The position numbers were made by a program, and so were the translations under genes. A stretch of DNA of 38,909 nucleotides from positions 1-38,909 of the IMG/VR virus record IMGVR_UViG_3300005537_000661; one strand, 5' to 3'. Position 1 is the first letter of the stretch. Every line of letters starts with the position of its first letter. The DNA comes from a virus. Under the pieces are notes generated by a model that searched no databases, was not told where the DNA came from, and saw only the letters and a program-made list of their open reading frames with translations. This document shows positions 14,633 through 21,040 of the stretch, one piece after another.

Positions 14633-15149
14633 GGCGTCAATCACGGGGCGGCAGATGAAGCGGCTGCAGACGCTTTGGGGGCTGTTTGCCCGGGAGGCGC
14701 ACCTGGAGGCCAAGGACCGCGAGGCGCGGATCGGCTGGGTGGCCGGGGCTGTGGGAAGGCAGATCGCGTCCTTTAAGGAGCTGACGGCGAAGGAAGCGGC
14801 GGCGGCGATCGAGGCGGTGCAAAAGCATCTGCCGCCGGAGCTGCTGAAGCGGGCCTCACGGCGCACAGCGCAAGCTTATGGAACGGCGGGCAGGAAGCGC
14901 GGGGGCGACCGGGAAGTGCGCATGGCCGACGCCGGGACGCTGCAACTGCTGGCCAATCTGTGTACCGCGCTGGGCTGGACGCGCGAGCGGCTGGACGCGT
15001 TTTTGCGGTCGCCGAAATCGCCGGTGCGCAGCGGCGCGATCCGCACCTTGGCGGAGGCCAACCGGGTGATTTGGGTGCTGAAGAGTTTGCAGCGGCGAAA
15101 AATCAAGGAGCGAACCGATGGCTACCAGCCCAGCGCAAATCCTTTCTAA
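14625..15149 (+). CDS. GemA-like (DUF1018-type) regulatory protein
   Basis: 174 aa from ATG 14625, inside the end of the previous gene. The N-terminal ITGRQMKRLQTLWGLFAR and the later SFKELTAKEAAAAIEAVQKHL follow the layout of Mu gp16/GemA (DUF1018), which modulates host gene expression in Mu. The C-terminal part also resembles that family's second helical domain. It lies where GemA lies in Mu, before the mor/C region. An upstream in-frame Met (14547) is rejected because it sits wholly inside the DUF6527 gene. Confidence 0.55.
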   Translation: MVEASITGRQMKRLQTLWGLFAREAHLEAKDREARIGWVAGAVGRQIASFKELTAKEAAAAIEAVQKHLPPELLKRASRRTAQAYGTAGRKRGGDREVRMADAGTLQLLANLCTALGWTRERLDAFLRSPKSPVRSGAIRTLAEANRVIWVLKSLQRRKIKERTDGYQPSANPF

Positions 15150-15321
15150 GACGGAGATCACGACCGGCTCCGCCGCGCGCATCCTCAGCACCTCGCAGGA
15201 TACCGTGGCGCGGCTTTGCGAGGAAGGCATCCTGCGCGCCAGAAGGCTCCGCAAAAACGGCTACTGGATGATCGATTACGGCTCCGCAATCGAGTACCGC
15301 AACAAACTGCGGAGCCTCTAA
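15118..15321 (+). CDS. excisionase-like helix-turn-helix protein
   Basis: 67 aa. TTGSAARILSTSQDTVARLCEEGILRARRLRKNGYWMIDYGSAIEY matches the MerR/Xis-like winged helix (excisionase family DNA-binding domain). It overlaps the GemA-like gene by 32 bases. Such proteins are often autoregulators or phage switch components. Copies of CTCCGCA lie in its own 3' end and just after it and may be its binding sites. Confidence 0.7.
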   Translation: MATSPAQILSKTEITTGSAARILSTSQDTVARLCEEGILRARRLRKNGYWMIDYGSAIEYRNKLRSL

Positions 15322-15358
15322 AAGCACCTCCGCAGAAAAAAGCTCCGCAAACTCCGCA
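15247..15358 (+). repeat. CTCCGCA repeat cluster
   Basis: Five direct copies of CTCCGCA at 15247, 15282, 15328, 15343 and 15352, plus the inverted TGCGGAG at 15308-15314, within 112 bases. The copies inside the HTH gene fall in different codon frames, so the repetition is at DNA level. The consensus is about RRCTCCGCAR. One direct and the inverted copy also form a hairpin (15307-15314 with 15328-15335). It may be an operator for the HTH protein. Confidence 0.6.
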
Positions 15359-15434
15359 CCGGTTTCCGCCGAAGTGTGGAAACTGCGCTGGTGCAAATGA
15401 AATGAAGTCGAAGTCCCACTCGACTGCAAGGCCC

Positions 15435-15471
15435 AGGCCGCGATGCCCCCGCGTCGCGGCCTCCCCGTTTT
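15435..15471 (+). terminator. terminator-like hairpin before the late genes
   Basis: AGGCCGCGA (15435-15443) pairs with TCGCGGCCT (15454-15462), a 9-bp GC-rich stem with a 10-base loop. CCCCG and then TTTT (15468-15471) follow. It lies in a 161-base gap after the HTH gene and 12 bases before the next ATG. It may end the early/middle transcript. The T-tract is short, so strength is uncertain. Confidence 0.5.
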
Positions 15472-15482
15472 AGGAGAGATCA

Positions 15483-15767
15483 ATGAGTTGGTCACTTTCG
15501 TTTTCAGCAAAAGCCTCTGAGGTGAGGTCTATCCTCGAAAAAATGTCCGCGCAATATGCGAACCCGGAACGCGACGCGCACACGGCTTCCGTCATCGCCG
15601 TTGCCGAGCGCGCGCCAAAAGGCTCCATCGTGGTGGTTGAAGGGCAGGGCTCAGAGGGCTATCACACAAATCCCTACATGCAAGGCATGAAGCAGTGTGA
15701 CTGCCAGCTGAATATCCGAGTTTTCGCAGCGGCCCCTCCCGAATCGGCAACGGCACAAGCGAGCTGA
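15483..15767 (+). CDS. hypothetical 94-aa protein
   Basis: Starts after TAGGAGAG. Helix (ASEVRSILEKMSAQYAN) then strand (GSIVVVEGQGSEG) then YMQGMKQCDCQLNIRVF. It may be a small alpha/beta fold. The first gene after the terminator-like hairpin. No family recognised. Its stop and the next start overlap (TGATG). Confidence 0.5.
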   Translation: MSWSLSFSAKASEVRSILEKMSAQYANPERDAHTASVIAVAERAPKGSIVVVEGQGSEGYHTNPYMQGMKQCDCQLNIRVFAAAPPESATAQAS

Positions 15768-16228
15768 TGACGCGTAGCGCGCAAACGACGGTGCCGAGGG
15801 CTTTGCTGGAAGCGGCAAAAGCCGCGGCGGCTTCTCACAAGCTGGACGCCGCGCTGGTGTGCGCCGTTGTCGAACAGGAATCGAAATGGGATCCGTGGGC
15901 GATTCGCTTCGAGCCGGAGTTCGAGAAGAAATACATCCAGCCTTTGCTGGAGCAGATGCCGCCGACGGAAGAGATGACCCGCGCGATGTCTTTCGGGCTG
16001 ATGCAGGTGATGGGCGAGGTGGCACGCGAGCTGCGCTTCACCGGGTGGCTCACCAAACTATGCGATCCGGCCATCGGACTCGATTTCGGCTGCGCGCACC
16101 TGGTCAGGAAAATCGCTTCGAAGGACGGCGATGTGCGCGAGGGACTGAGCGCCTATAACGGCGGGGGGAATCCGGATTACGCCGATGAAGTGATGGCGAG
16201 GATGGCTCGCTATCAAGCGGCGAAATGA
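15767..16228 (+). CDS. lytic transglycosylase (SLT fold), endolysin candidate
   Basis: 153 aa. The catalytic glutamate is Glu38 in AVVEQESKWDPWA (the ES-x-W/F-P-x-A motif), followed by SFGLMQVM (75-82) and AYNGG near residue 127. This is the SLT/goose-lysozyme type that cleaves peptidoglycan glycan strands to 1,6-anhydro-muropeptides. It has no signal peptide, so a holin would release it. It opens the lysis group and is followed by small membrane proteins and the holin gene at 17643. Confidence 0.85.
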   Translation: MTRSAQTTVPRALLEAAKAAAASHKLDAALVCAVVEQESKWDPWAIRFEPEFEKKYIQPLLEQMPPTEEMTRAMSFGLMQVMGEVARELRFTGWLTKLCDPAIGLDFGCAHLVRKIASKDGDVREGLSAYNGGGNPDYADEVMARMARYQAAK

Positions 16229-16255
16229 GCCTGAGGAAAGGAGGCCCGGAAAGCA

Positions 16256-16921
16256 ATGGGGAAGGCATGGAACTGCAACCCGCGACAAACAAGCAGCGCG
16301 CCTGACCGGCGCGCAAACGTTTCTGGCGCTGCGGATAGCGGTGAAGCGAGAGATGGAGGAACTCGGGCAGTTTCTTTCCCGGGCCTTTTCCTCGGGGTAT
16401 TCGCGCTTGCGTGCCTCGGCGTGGCGGCCCAGCCCTCCGCTCCTGGCACGCAGTACCGCGCGCATGGAGCCGCGCTGCTGAACAGCCTGGAGCTGACTCC
16501 CGGCGCGGTGCGCACCATTTCTCGCAAGGAGATTTGCGAGGGCGGATCGACAAAACAGTTTCGCCACACCAAGGAATCGGTGAAGAACGCGGTGTATGCG
16601 GCGTATGGCGTGGACAAGCAAAAGCCGCTGGGCGCCGGAGCGCGTCCTTCCGCGGCGGATGCCGCCAGGCCGCTCTACGAAATCGACCACCTGATTTCGC
16701 TGGAGCTGGGCGGCGCGGACGAACAGGACAATCTGTGGCCGCAGCCCTATTACCAGCATCCCGGCGCGCATGAGAAGGACCTGGTGGAGAACTGGCTGCA
16801 TAAGCAGGTGTGCACCGGAAAGATAGAAGTGCAGGAAGCGCAGCGGGAGATCGCGACGGATTGGTACGCGGTGTATCTGGAGATGAACCGGCTGCCGGGC
16901 GGAATGAGCGGCGCGAATTGA
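16256..16921 (+). CDS. HNH-type nuclease-like protein, membrane-anchored or exported
   Basis: 221 aa. The C-terminal half holds LYEIDHLISLELGG (His145) and DNLWPQPYY (Asn159), an HNH-related beta-beta-alpha-metal core with the E-DH-I-LELGG-NLWPQ form. The middle has KEICEGGSTKQFRHTKESVK. A hydrophobic stretch at 41-58 (FPGLFLGVFALACLGVAA) is a signal peptide or anchor, preceded by 40 residues of odd Arg/Asp/Gly-rich sequence. A strong AGGAAAGGAGG site lies before ATG 16256, so this start is kept, although the true start may be later. Another frame (from 16306) looks more protein-like over the first 150 bases. It could be a secreted nuclease or a disrupted relic. Confidence 0.6.
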   Translation: MGKAWNCNPRQTSSAPDRRANVSGAADSGEARDGGTRAVSFPGLFLGVFALACLGVAAQPSAPGTQYRAHGAALLNSLELTPGAVRTISRKEICEGGSTKQFRHTKESVKNAVYAAYGVDKQKPLGAGARPSAADAARPLYEIDHLISLELGGADEQDNLWPQPYYQHPGAHEKDLVENWLHKQVCTGKIEVQEAQREIATDWYAVYLEMNRLPGGMSGAN

Positions 16922-17028
16922 TGATGCGCGTCCATCTGGTGATGCATGGGCAGCACGTTGGTTATTTGTTGGTCCCGGCGATGCACTGGCGCGGATTTCT
17001 GGAAAGGCTGGCGGCGGAATCGGAATGA
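16921..17028 (+). CDS. 35-aa hypothetical protein
   Basis: The ATG shares a base with the previous stop (TGATG). Sequence runs MMRVHLVMHGQHVGYLLVPA then MHWRGFLERLAAESE. Short but coupled on both sides by overlap (ATGA at 17025). Not recognised. Confidence 0.4.
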   Translation: MMRVHLVMHGQHVGYLLVPAMHWRGFLERLAAESE

Positions 17029-17240
17029 AGAGCGTGCTCATTTTCGGCCTGGCGATGCTGCTGAGCGGCTGCGCCTCGCGCGTTCACGCGAAGAAGCGCG
17101 GGTATCCCGCTCCGATTCCGGACTGCGCCGGCGGATTCGTGTGGGTCCCGGATGGCTGCCGGCTGAGCACCTTCGCGGAGTACGTCGAGGTGGACTGCCC
17201 GGGCAGCACGACGAAGTTTTCGAGGTGCGCGAAGCCATGA
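17025..17240 (+). CDS. small lipoprotein, possible o-spanin (Rz1-like)
   Basis: 71 aa. MKSVLIFGLAMLLSGC is a lipoprotein signal with lipobox LLSGC (Cys16). The mature part is short with Cys at 34, 45, 58 and 68. Its place in the lysis group suggests an outer-membrane spanin, but Rz1 proteins are usually Pro-rich and nested in or beside an Rz gene, which is not visible, so the assignment is weak. Confidence 0.5.
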   Translation: MKSVLIFGLAMLLSGCASRVHAKKRGYPAPIPDCAGGFVWVPDGCRLSTFAEYVEVDCPGSTTKFSRCAKP

Positions 17241-17428
17241 AGCCGGACCTGGGCGCTATCGGCTTGCCGCTGCAGATTATTGGCGCGGCCCTTTTGCTGG
17301 CGGGAGTCATCGCGCACGCGGCATCCGCCGGAGCCGCGGCGTGGCGGCTGGTTGAGATTGGAGCGCCGACGCATGTGATCGGCGACGCGTTTTTCTTTTT
17401 TCAGATGAAGAAGCAGAAATGTCTTTAG
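17237..17428 (+). CDS. small membrane protein of the lysis region
   Basis: 63 aa from ATG 17237, overlapping the lipoprotein stop. One hydrophobic span (LPLQIIGAALLLAGVIAHAA) is followed by an amphipathic part and a basic end (MKKQKCL). It could be a pinholin-like or i-spanin-like partner; the sequence does not decide. Confidence 0.45.
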   Translation: MKPDLGAIGLPLQIIGAALLLAGVIAHAASAGAAAWRLVEIGAPTHVIGDAFFFFQMKKQKCL

Positions 17429-17439
17429 AGGAGGAGCGC

Positions 17440-17631
17440 ATGGGCATCGTAGGCGAAGTGGATAAGGTGGAAACGCTGATCAATCTACCGCTGGTGTTGC
17501 GCATTGTGGGGATCGTGGTGCTGGGGCTGACGATTTGGAAGGGCGTGCACGGCTTTTTCCCGTCAGCGGGAATCTTCGTTGGCGGACTGATGCTGCTGGT
17601 CGGCGGCATGTTCAACAAGATTTACAAATAG
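17440..17631 (+). CDS. small 2-TM membrane protein (holin-like)
   Basis: 63 aa. ATG 17440 is chosen because AGAGGAGGA ends 5 bases before it; the ATG at 17419 would add 7 residues with a poor site. Two spans: LVLRIVGIVVLGLTIW and SAGIFVGGLMLLVGGMF, with a short loop and a basic end. It is next to the 3-TM holin gene and might be an antiholin or accessory holin. Confidence 0.55.
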   Translation: MGIVGEVDKVETLINLPLVLRIVGIVVLGLTIWKGVHGFFPSAGIFVGGLMLLVGGMFNKIYK

Positions 17632-17642
17632 CGGAGGCTGCC

Positions 17643-18149
17643 GTGGACGTCGGGAAGTTTTTCGGATCGCTGTTCGGCACTGCCTCAGGGGCGGCCGTGT
17701 CTCGCGTTTCCGGCGCGATTGACGGAGCCAAACAGATTCTTGGGATGTTCAAGCTGGATCCCACGGTCAAGGCCCAACTCGATGCGCAGCTCACCGAAGC
17801 CAATCTGGACCAACAGAAAGCGGAGATGGCCTCGACCCTGGCGGCGATGCAGGGGCAGCTGGACATCAACAAGCAGGAAGCGGCCAGCACCAGCTTATTC
17901 ATCGCCGGATGGCGGCCGGCAGTGGGCTGGGTGTGCGTGGCGGCGCTGGCCTATGCGTATGTGTTCGAGCCCTTCCTGAAATTCATTCTCGCGATCCGGC
18001 ATCCGGACCTGATGGCGCATCTTCCGGTGCTGGACACCGGGACGCTTTTGGGCACGCTGCTAATTCCGCTATTGGGGCTGGGCGCGATGCGGACGTACGA
18101 GAAAGTGAAAGCGCCCGACGTTAATCACGGAGGGAAAGCGGCGGGATGA
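17643..18149 (+). CDS. phage holin, Holin_3TMs type
   Basis: 168 aa with a GTG start behind GCGGAGG. The core INKQEAASTSLFIAGWRPAVGW then VCVAALAYAYVFEP (residues 75-110) is the signature of the 3-TM holin family found with Mu-like and related phages. Three spans at about 93-110, 112-120 and 133-150. It makes the membrane hole that lets the transglycosylase reach the wall. The N-terminal half is amphipathic helix with a coiled-coil stretch. Confidence 0.8.
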   Translation: MDVGKFFGSLFGTASGAAVSRVSGAIDGAKQILGMFKLDPTVKAQLDAQLTEANLDQQKAEMASTLAAMQGQLDINKQEAASTSLFIAGWRPAVGWVCVAALAYAYVFEPFLKFILAIRHPDLMAHLPVLDTGTLLGTLLIPLLGLGAMRTYEKVKAPDVNHGGKAAG

Positions 18150-18535
18150 GCGAGCTGCGCACATCGCTGGCGATTGGCAAGGCGCGGTGGGTGCTGGCCG
18201 GCGCGGGCGGCGGAGCGGGGCTGGCGGTCGGATTGGCAGCGGTGCGTTCGCTGACGGCGCGGCCGGAATTTCTGCCGCAGCTATTGAACGGCGGATTTTT
18301 ATATTTCTCGGTGCTGGTGGTGGGAATGGTGATCGCCAGCAAAAAGATGGACACGTTCACGGCCATGCACGAGCGCACGGTGGTGGCGCAGGAGCAGCTG
18401 GCGTCCAACGTCGGCGCGCTGGTGGCCAAAGACACGCAGCGCGAGCGCGAGCAGGAGCTGCTGCTGAATCACCTGACGCGGACCAACGAAACGATTTTAG
18501 AACGGCTGGATGAGTTGAAGGCGCTGCACGGATGA
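18146..18535 (+). CDS. membrane protein with coiled coil (Mu gp25-position)
   Basis: 129 aa, ATGA overlap with the holin gene. Two spans (WVLAGAGGGAGLAVGLAAV and GGFLYFSVLVVGMVIAS), then a helical charged tail with a coiled-coil pattern (AMHERTVVAQEQLASNV, TNETILERLDELKALHG). It holds the place of the Mu gp25/DUF2730-type proteins just before the gp26 and terminase genes. Their role is poorly known. Confidence 0.55.
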   Translation: MSELRTSLAIGKARWVLAGAGGGAGLAVGLAAVRSLTARPEFLPQLLNGGFLYFSVLVVGMVIASKKMDTFTAMHERTVVAQEQLASNVGALVAKDTQREREQELLLNHLTRTNETILERLDELKALHG

Positions 18536-18843
18536 TCAACGCGCAAATGAAGCGGCGGCTGCGAGGAAAAATCCTCTCGCTGATCTACGAGAACCACGAA
18601 TCGCAGCGCACGCGGCTGGACGACATCACGCTGGCCGGCGTTCTGGAACGGCTGGGATTCGACGTTTACGGAAACCTGGTGCGCGAGCTGCTGCAGGACC
18701 TGGGCGAGCGCGGCTGCCTGAAGTTCAACCAGGAGAAGAACCGGGTGAACGGCGAAGTGAGCATCCGGCAGATCCAGATTTTGCCGCGCGGGCGCGACGT
18801 GGTGGAAAAGACCGTGGGCGATGCGGCTGTGGACGTGGAATGA
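18532..18843 (+). CDS. Mu gp26-like (VpaChn25_0724 family) winged-helix protein
   Basis: 103 aa. The sequence RGKILSLIYENHESQRTRLDD then LLQDLGERGCLKFNQEKNRVNG and IQILPRGRDVVEKTV matches the small family found directly before terminase in Mu-like phages. It looks like a winged helix with a final ILPRGRDVVE helix. It probably acts in packaging or late regulation. Order with terminase genes agrees with Mu. Confidence 0.75.
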   Translation: MINAQMKRRLRGKILSLIYENHESQRTRLDDITLAGVLERLGFDVYGNLVRELLQDLGERGCLKFNQEKNRVNGEVSIRQIQILPRGRDVVEKTVGDAAVDVE

Positions 18844-19479
18844 ATGGCACGCAGACCAAAAACGGGAGAGGCGCGAAAGGTGCGGCAGCCGTTCGCGATC
18901 GACAAATTACCGTCCGCGTGGCGGGATCAGATTATCGCGTGGCGTGCCAAGTGGCTGACCTGGGAGCAGATCGAGGAAGAGAGCGCGAAATTCGAATGGG
19001 GCCAGCTGCCCGAGGAGCTGAGCCTGTCGCACTTCGCCGATCGCCGGATACCAGCGACGACGCTGCGCCGGTGGTACGACGTGCAGGTAGAGCAAAAGCT
19101 GGAAGAGATCGAAGCGGAGCGGCGGGCCTCTTCCGCCGTGGCGGAAAAGTTCGCGGGACCGGGCTACGACAAGCTGGACGCTTCGGTGCGAAACGCGATG
19201 GCCGACGTGGTCTTCGCGCACGCCAAGGACTCCGCGGATCCGCAAAAGTTTCACGCGGCGCTGGCCGACCTGGCGCTGGCGCTTACCCGCTTCCGGCGAA
19301 TCGAAATCGCCAAAGAACGCGTGGCGCTGGACCGCAAGAAATTCGACGAGCTTATTTCGAAGGCGAACAAGGCAACGGATGAAGCAGCAAAGAAAATCAG
19401 CAAGGGAGGAAGGCTCACTCTCGAAGACATCAACCGTCTACGTGAGCGGACCTTTGGGCTCCCGCCCGTTCAGCGATAG
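18844..19479 (+). CDS. terminase small subunit (DUF3486, Mu gp27-like)
   Basis: 211 aa. MARRPKTGEARKVRQPFAIDKLP then a helix-turn-helix-like region (WLTWEQIEEES...ATTLRRWYDV) fits DUF3486, the Mu-type small terminase that recognises the packaging site. The rest is helical, with a coiled coil near 75-100 and an acidic/basic end. It ends 101 bases inside the start of the large subunit frame. Confidence 0.8.
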   Translation: MARRPKTGEARKVRQPFAIDKLPSAWRDQIIAWRAKWLTWEQIEEESAKFEWGQLPEELSLSHFADRRIPATTLRRWYDVQVEQKLEEIEAERRASSAVAEKFAGPGYDKLDASVRNAMADVVFAHAKDSADPQKFHAALADLALALTRFRRIEIAKERVALDRKKFDELISKANKATDEAAKKISKGGRLTLEDINRLRERTFGLPPVQR

Positions 19480-21040
19480 TCTGCCGCCGGTCTTGCAGCT
19501 CAGGCCGTACCAGCAGCGCTGGATTGACGACGGCTCGCGCTTCAAGGGCGCGGTGAAATCCGCGCGCATCGGCTTTTCGTTCGCGACGGCGGCGGAAGCC
19601 GTGCTCGACTGCATCGAGCATCCCGGAACGACCTGGACGGTGCTGAGCCATTCGAAATCGGGCTCGCAGGAATTCATCGAAAAAGGCTGCGCGCCGATTA
19701 TCGAAGCCATGAGCGCGGTGGCGCAGGTTAGCCAGGAGCTGTTCGCCGACGAGCTGGGGGCGACCGATATCCAAGTGACGCGGGTGCATTTTGGAAACGG
19801 CTCGCGCATCCTGGCGCTGCCTTCGAATCCGCGGACGGCGCGCGGATATCCGGGAAACGTGATCCTCGACGAGTACGCGCATCACGAGGACTCCTATTCG
19901 ATTTGGGCGGCGGTTTCGCGCCAGGTGGCGCTGGGCCATAAGATGCGCATCCTCTCGACGCCCAATGGCGAGCAGGGAAAGTTTTTCGATCTGGCGCGCG
20001 AATTCGGCGTGGCCGATGGCGTGGCGCCGGAAAGCAATCCTTCGAAGCAGGGCGCGTGGTCCTGGCACTGGATTGACATCCACATGGCGATCGCGGAGGG
20101 CTGCCCAATCAACCTGGCGGAGATGCAGGACCTCTATAAGGGCGACCTCGAAACATATTCGCAGGAATTCCTGTGCGTGTTCCTGAAAGCCGTGGGCTCC
20201 TGGCTTTCGCTGGAGCTGATCTCTCGCGCCGAGGATCCCGCGGCGACGATGGATTGGCCGAGCGGCTATCTGCCGCTGGGGAAGCTTTCATTTGGCGTCG
20301 ACGTGGGCCGCGATGGCGACCGTACCGTCGGCTGGCTGGATGAAGAAGTGGGCGACGTGGCGTGGACACGGATGATTCTGCGCTTGCACGGCGTGCCCTT
20401 CTTTACGCCGGACGGCGAGTTCGCGCGCAACGACCAGGCGCACATTCTGCTGCCGTGGGTGAAGCTGGCGGATCGCACGGCGATGGACTCGACCGGAATC
20501 GGGCTGGGGCTTTTCGAATTCCTGGCGGCGAAATGTCCGGGCCGGGTGATGGGCCTGAATTTCTCCGGGTCCTTGCCCAAGGGCGACAACGTTCCGGCCG
20601 CCTATCAGACGTCCAGCGGCAGCGTGAAGATCAAGACCGACCTGGCGGTGCGGCTGAAGCAACGTTTCGAGCAGGGACGCAACCGCATCCCGCACGACCT
20701 GCAAATTCGCCAGGAGCTGCAGGCAGTCAAGAAAGAATATTCGGGGGGAGCGGTGAAGTTCGACGCGCCACGAATCGAAGTGGACACCGCCTCTGCCGGC
20801 GGGAAAAAGAAAAAAGTGTACGCGCACGCGGATTCGTTTTGGGCCAAGGCCATGGCCGATTTCGCGGCGGCTTCCGCGCCGGCCGGCGCCTATGCGCACG
20901 CGGACGCGCCGGAAGGGCGCGATTTGCGCGAGCCGCGCGGCGTCCTGTCGCAGTTGGTGGCACGCCAGGCGAACGTCGAGCGGCGCGGCGAGCAGCATGT
21001 TTCGTTGTTGGAGAGGCGGAGGGGCTCGCTGTGGGGATGA
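19379..21040 (+). CDS. terminase large subunit (Mu gp28-like)
   Basis: 553 aa. ATPase half: Walker-A-like AVKSARIGFSFAT (58-70), Walker B VILDEYAHHEDS (161-172; Asp164, Glu165) and motif III ILSTPNG (191-197). Nuclease half: GVDVGRDGDRT with Asp308, and Asp370 in MDSTGIG. It cuts and pumps phage DNA into the prohead. The Walker A lacks the usual GKT form, as is common in Mu-type terminases. ATG 19379 overlaps the small subunit by 101 bases; GTG 19442 (Val22) would cut this to 38. Confidence 0.85.
   Translation: MKQQRKSAREEGSLSKTSTVYVSGPLGSRPFSDSLPPVLQLRPYQQRWIDDGSRFKGAVKSARIGFSFATAAEAVLDCIEHPGTTWTVLSHSKSGSQEFIEKGCAPIIEAMSAVAQVSQELFADELGATDIQVTRVHFGNGSRILALPSNPRTARGYPGNVILDEYAHHEDSYSIWAAVSRQVALGHKMRILSTPNGEQGKFFDLAREFGVADGVAPESNPSKQGAWSWHWIDIHMAIAEGCPINLAEMQDLYKGDLETYSQEFLCVFLKAVGSWLSLELISRAEDPAATMDWPSGYLPLGKLSFGVDVGRDGDRTVGWLDEEVGDVAWTRMILRLHGVPFFTPDGEFARNDQAHILLPWVKLADRTAMDSTGIGLGLFEFLAAKCPGRVMGLNFSGSLPKGDNVPAAYQTSSGSVKIKTDLAVRLKQRFEQGRNRIPHDLQIRQELQAVKKEYSGGAVKFDAPRIEVDTASAGGKKKKVYAHADSFWAKAMADFAAASAPAGAYAHADAPEGRDLREPRGVLSQLVARQANVERRGEQHVSLLERRRGSLWG

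Noticed and set aside
16225-16305. 26-aa frame overlapping the transglycosylase stop
   Set aside because: Short and with no recognisable content; kept only as part of the frame-conflict finding.
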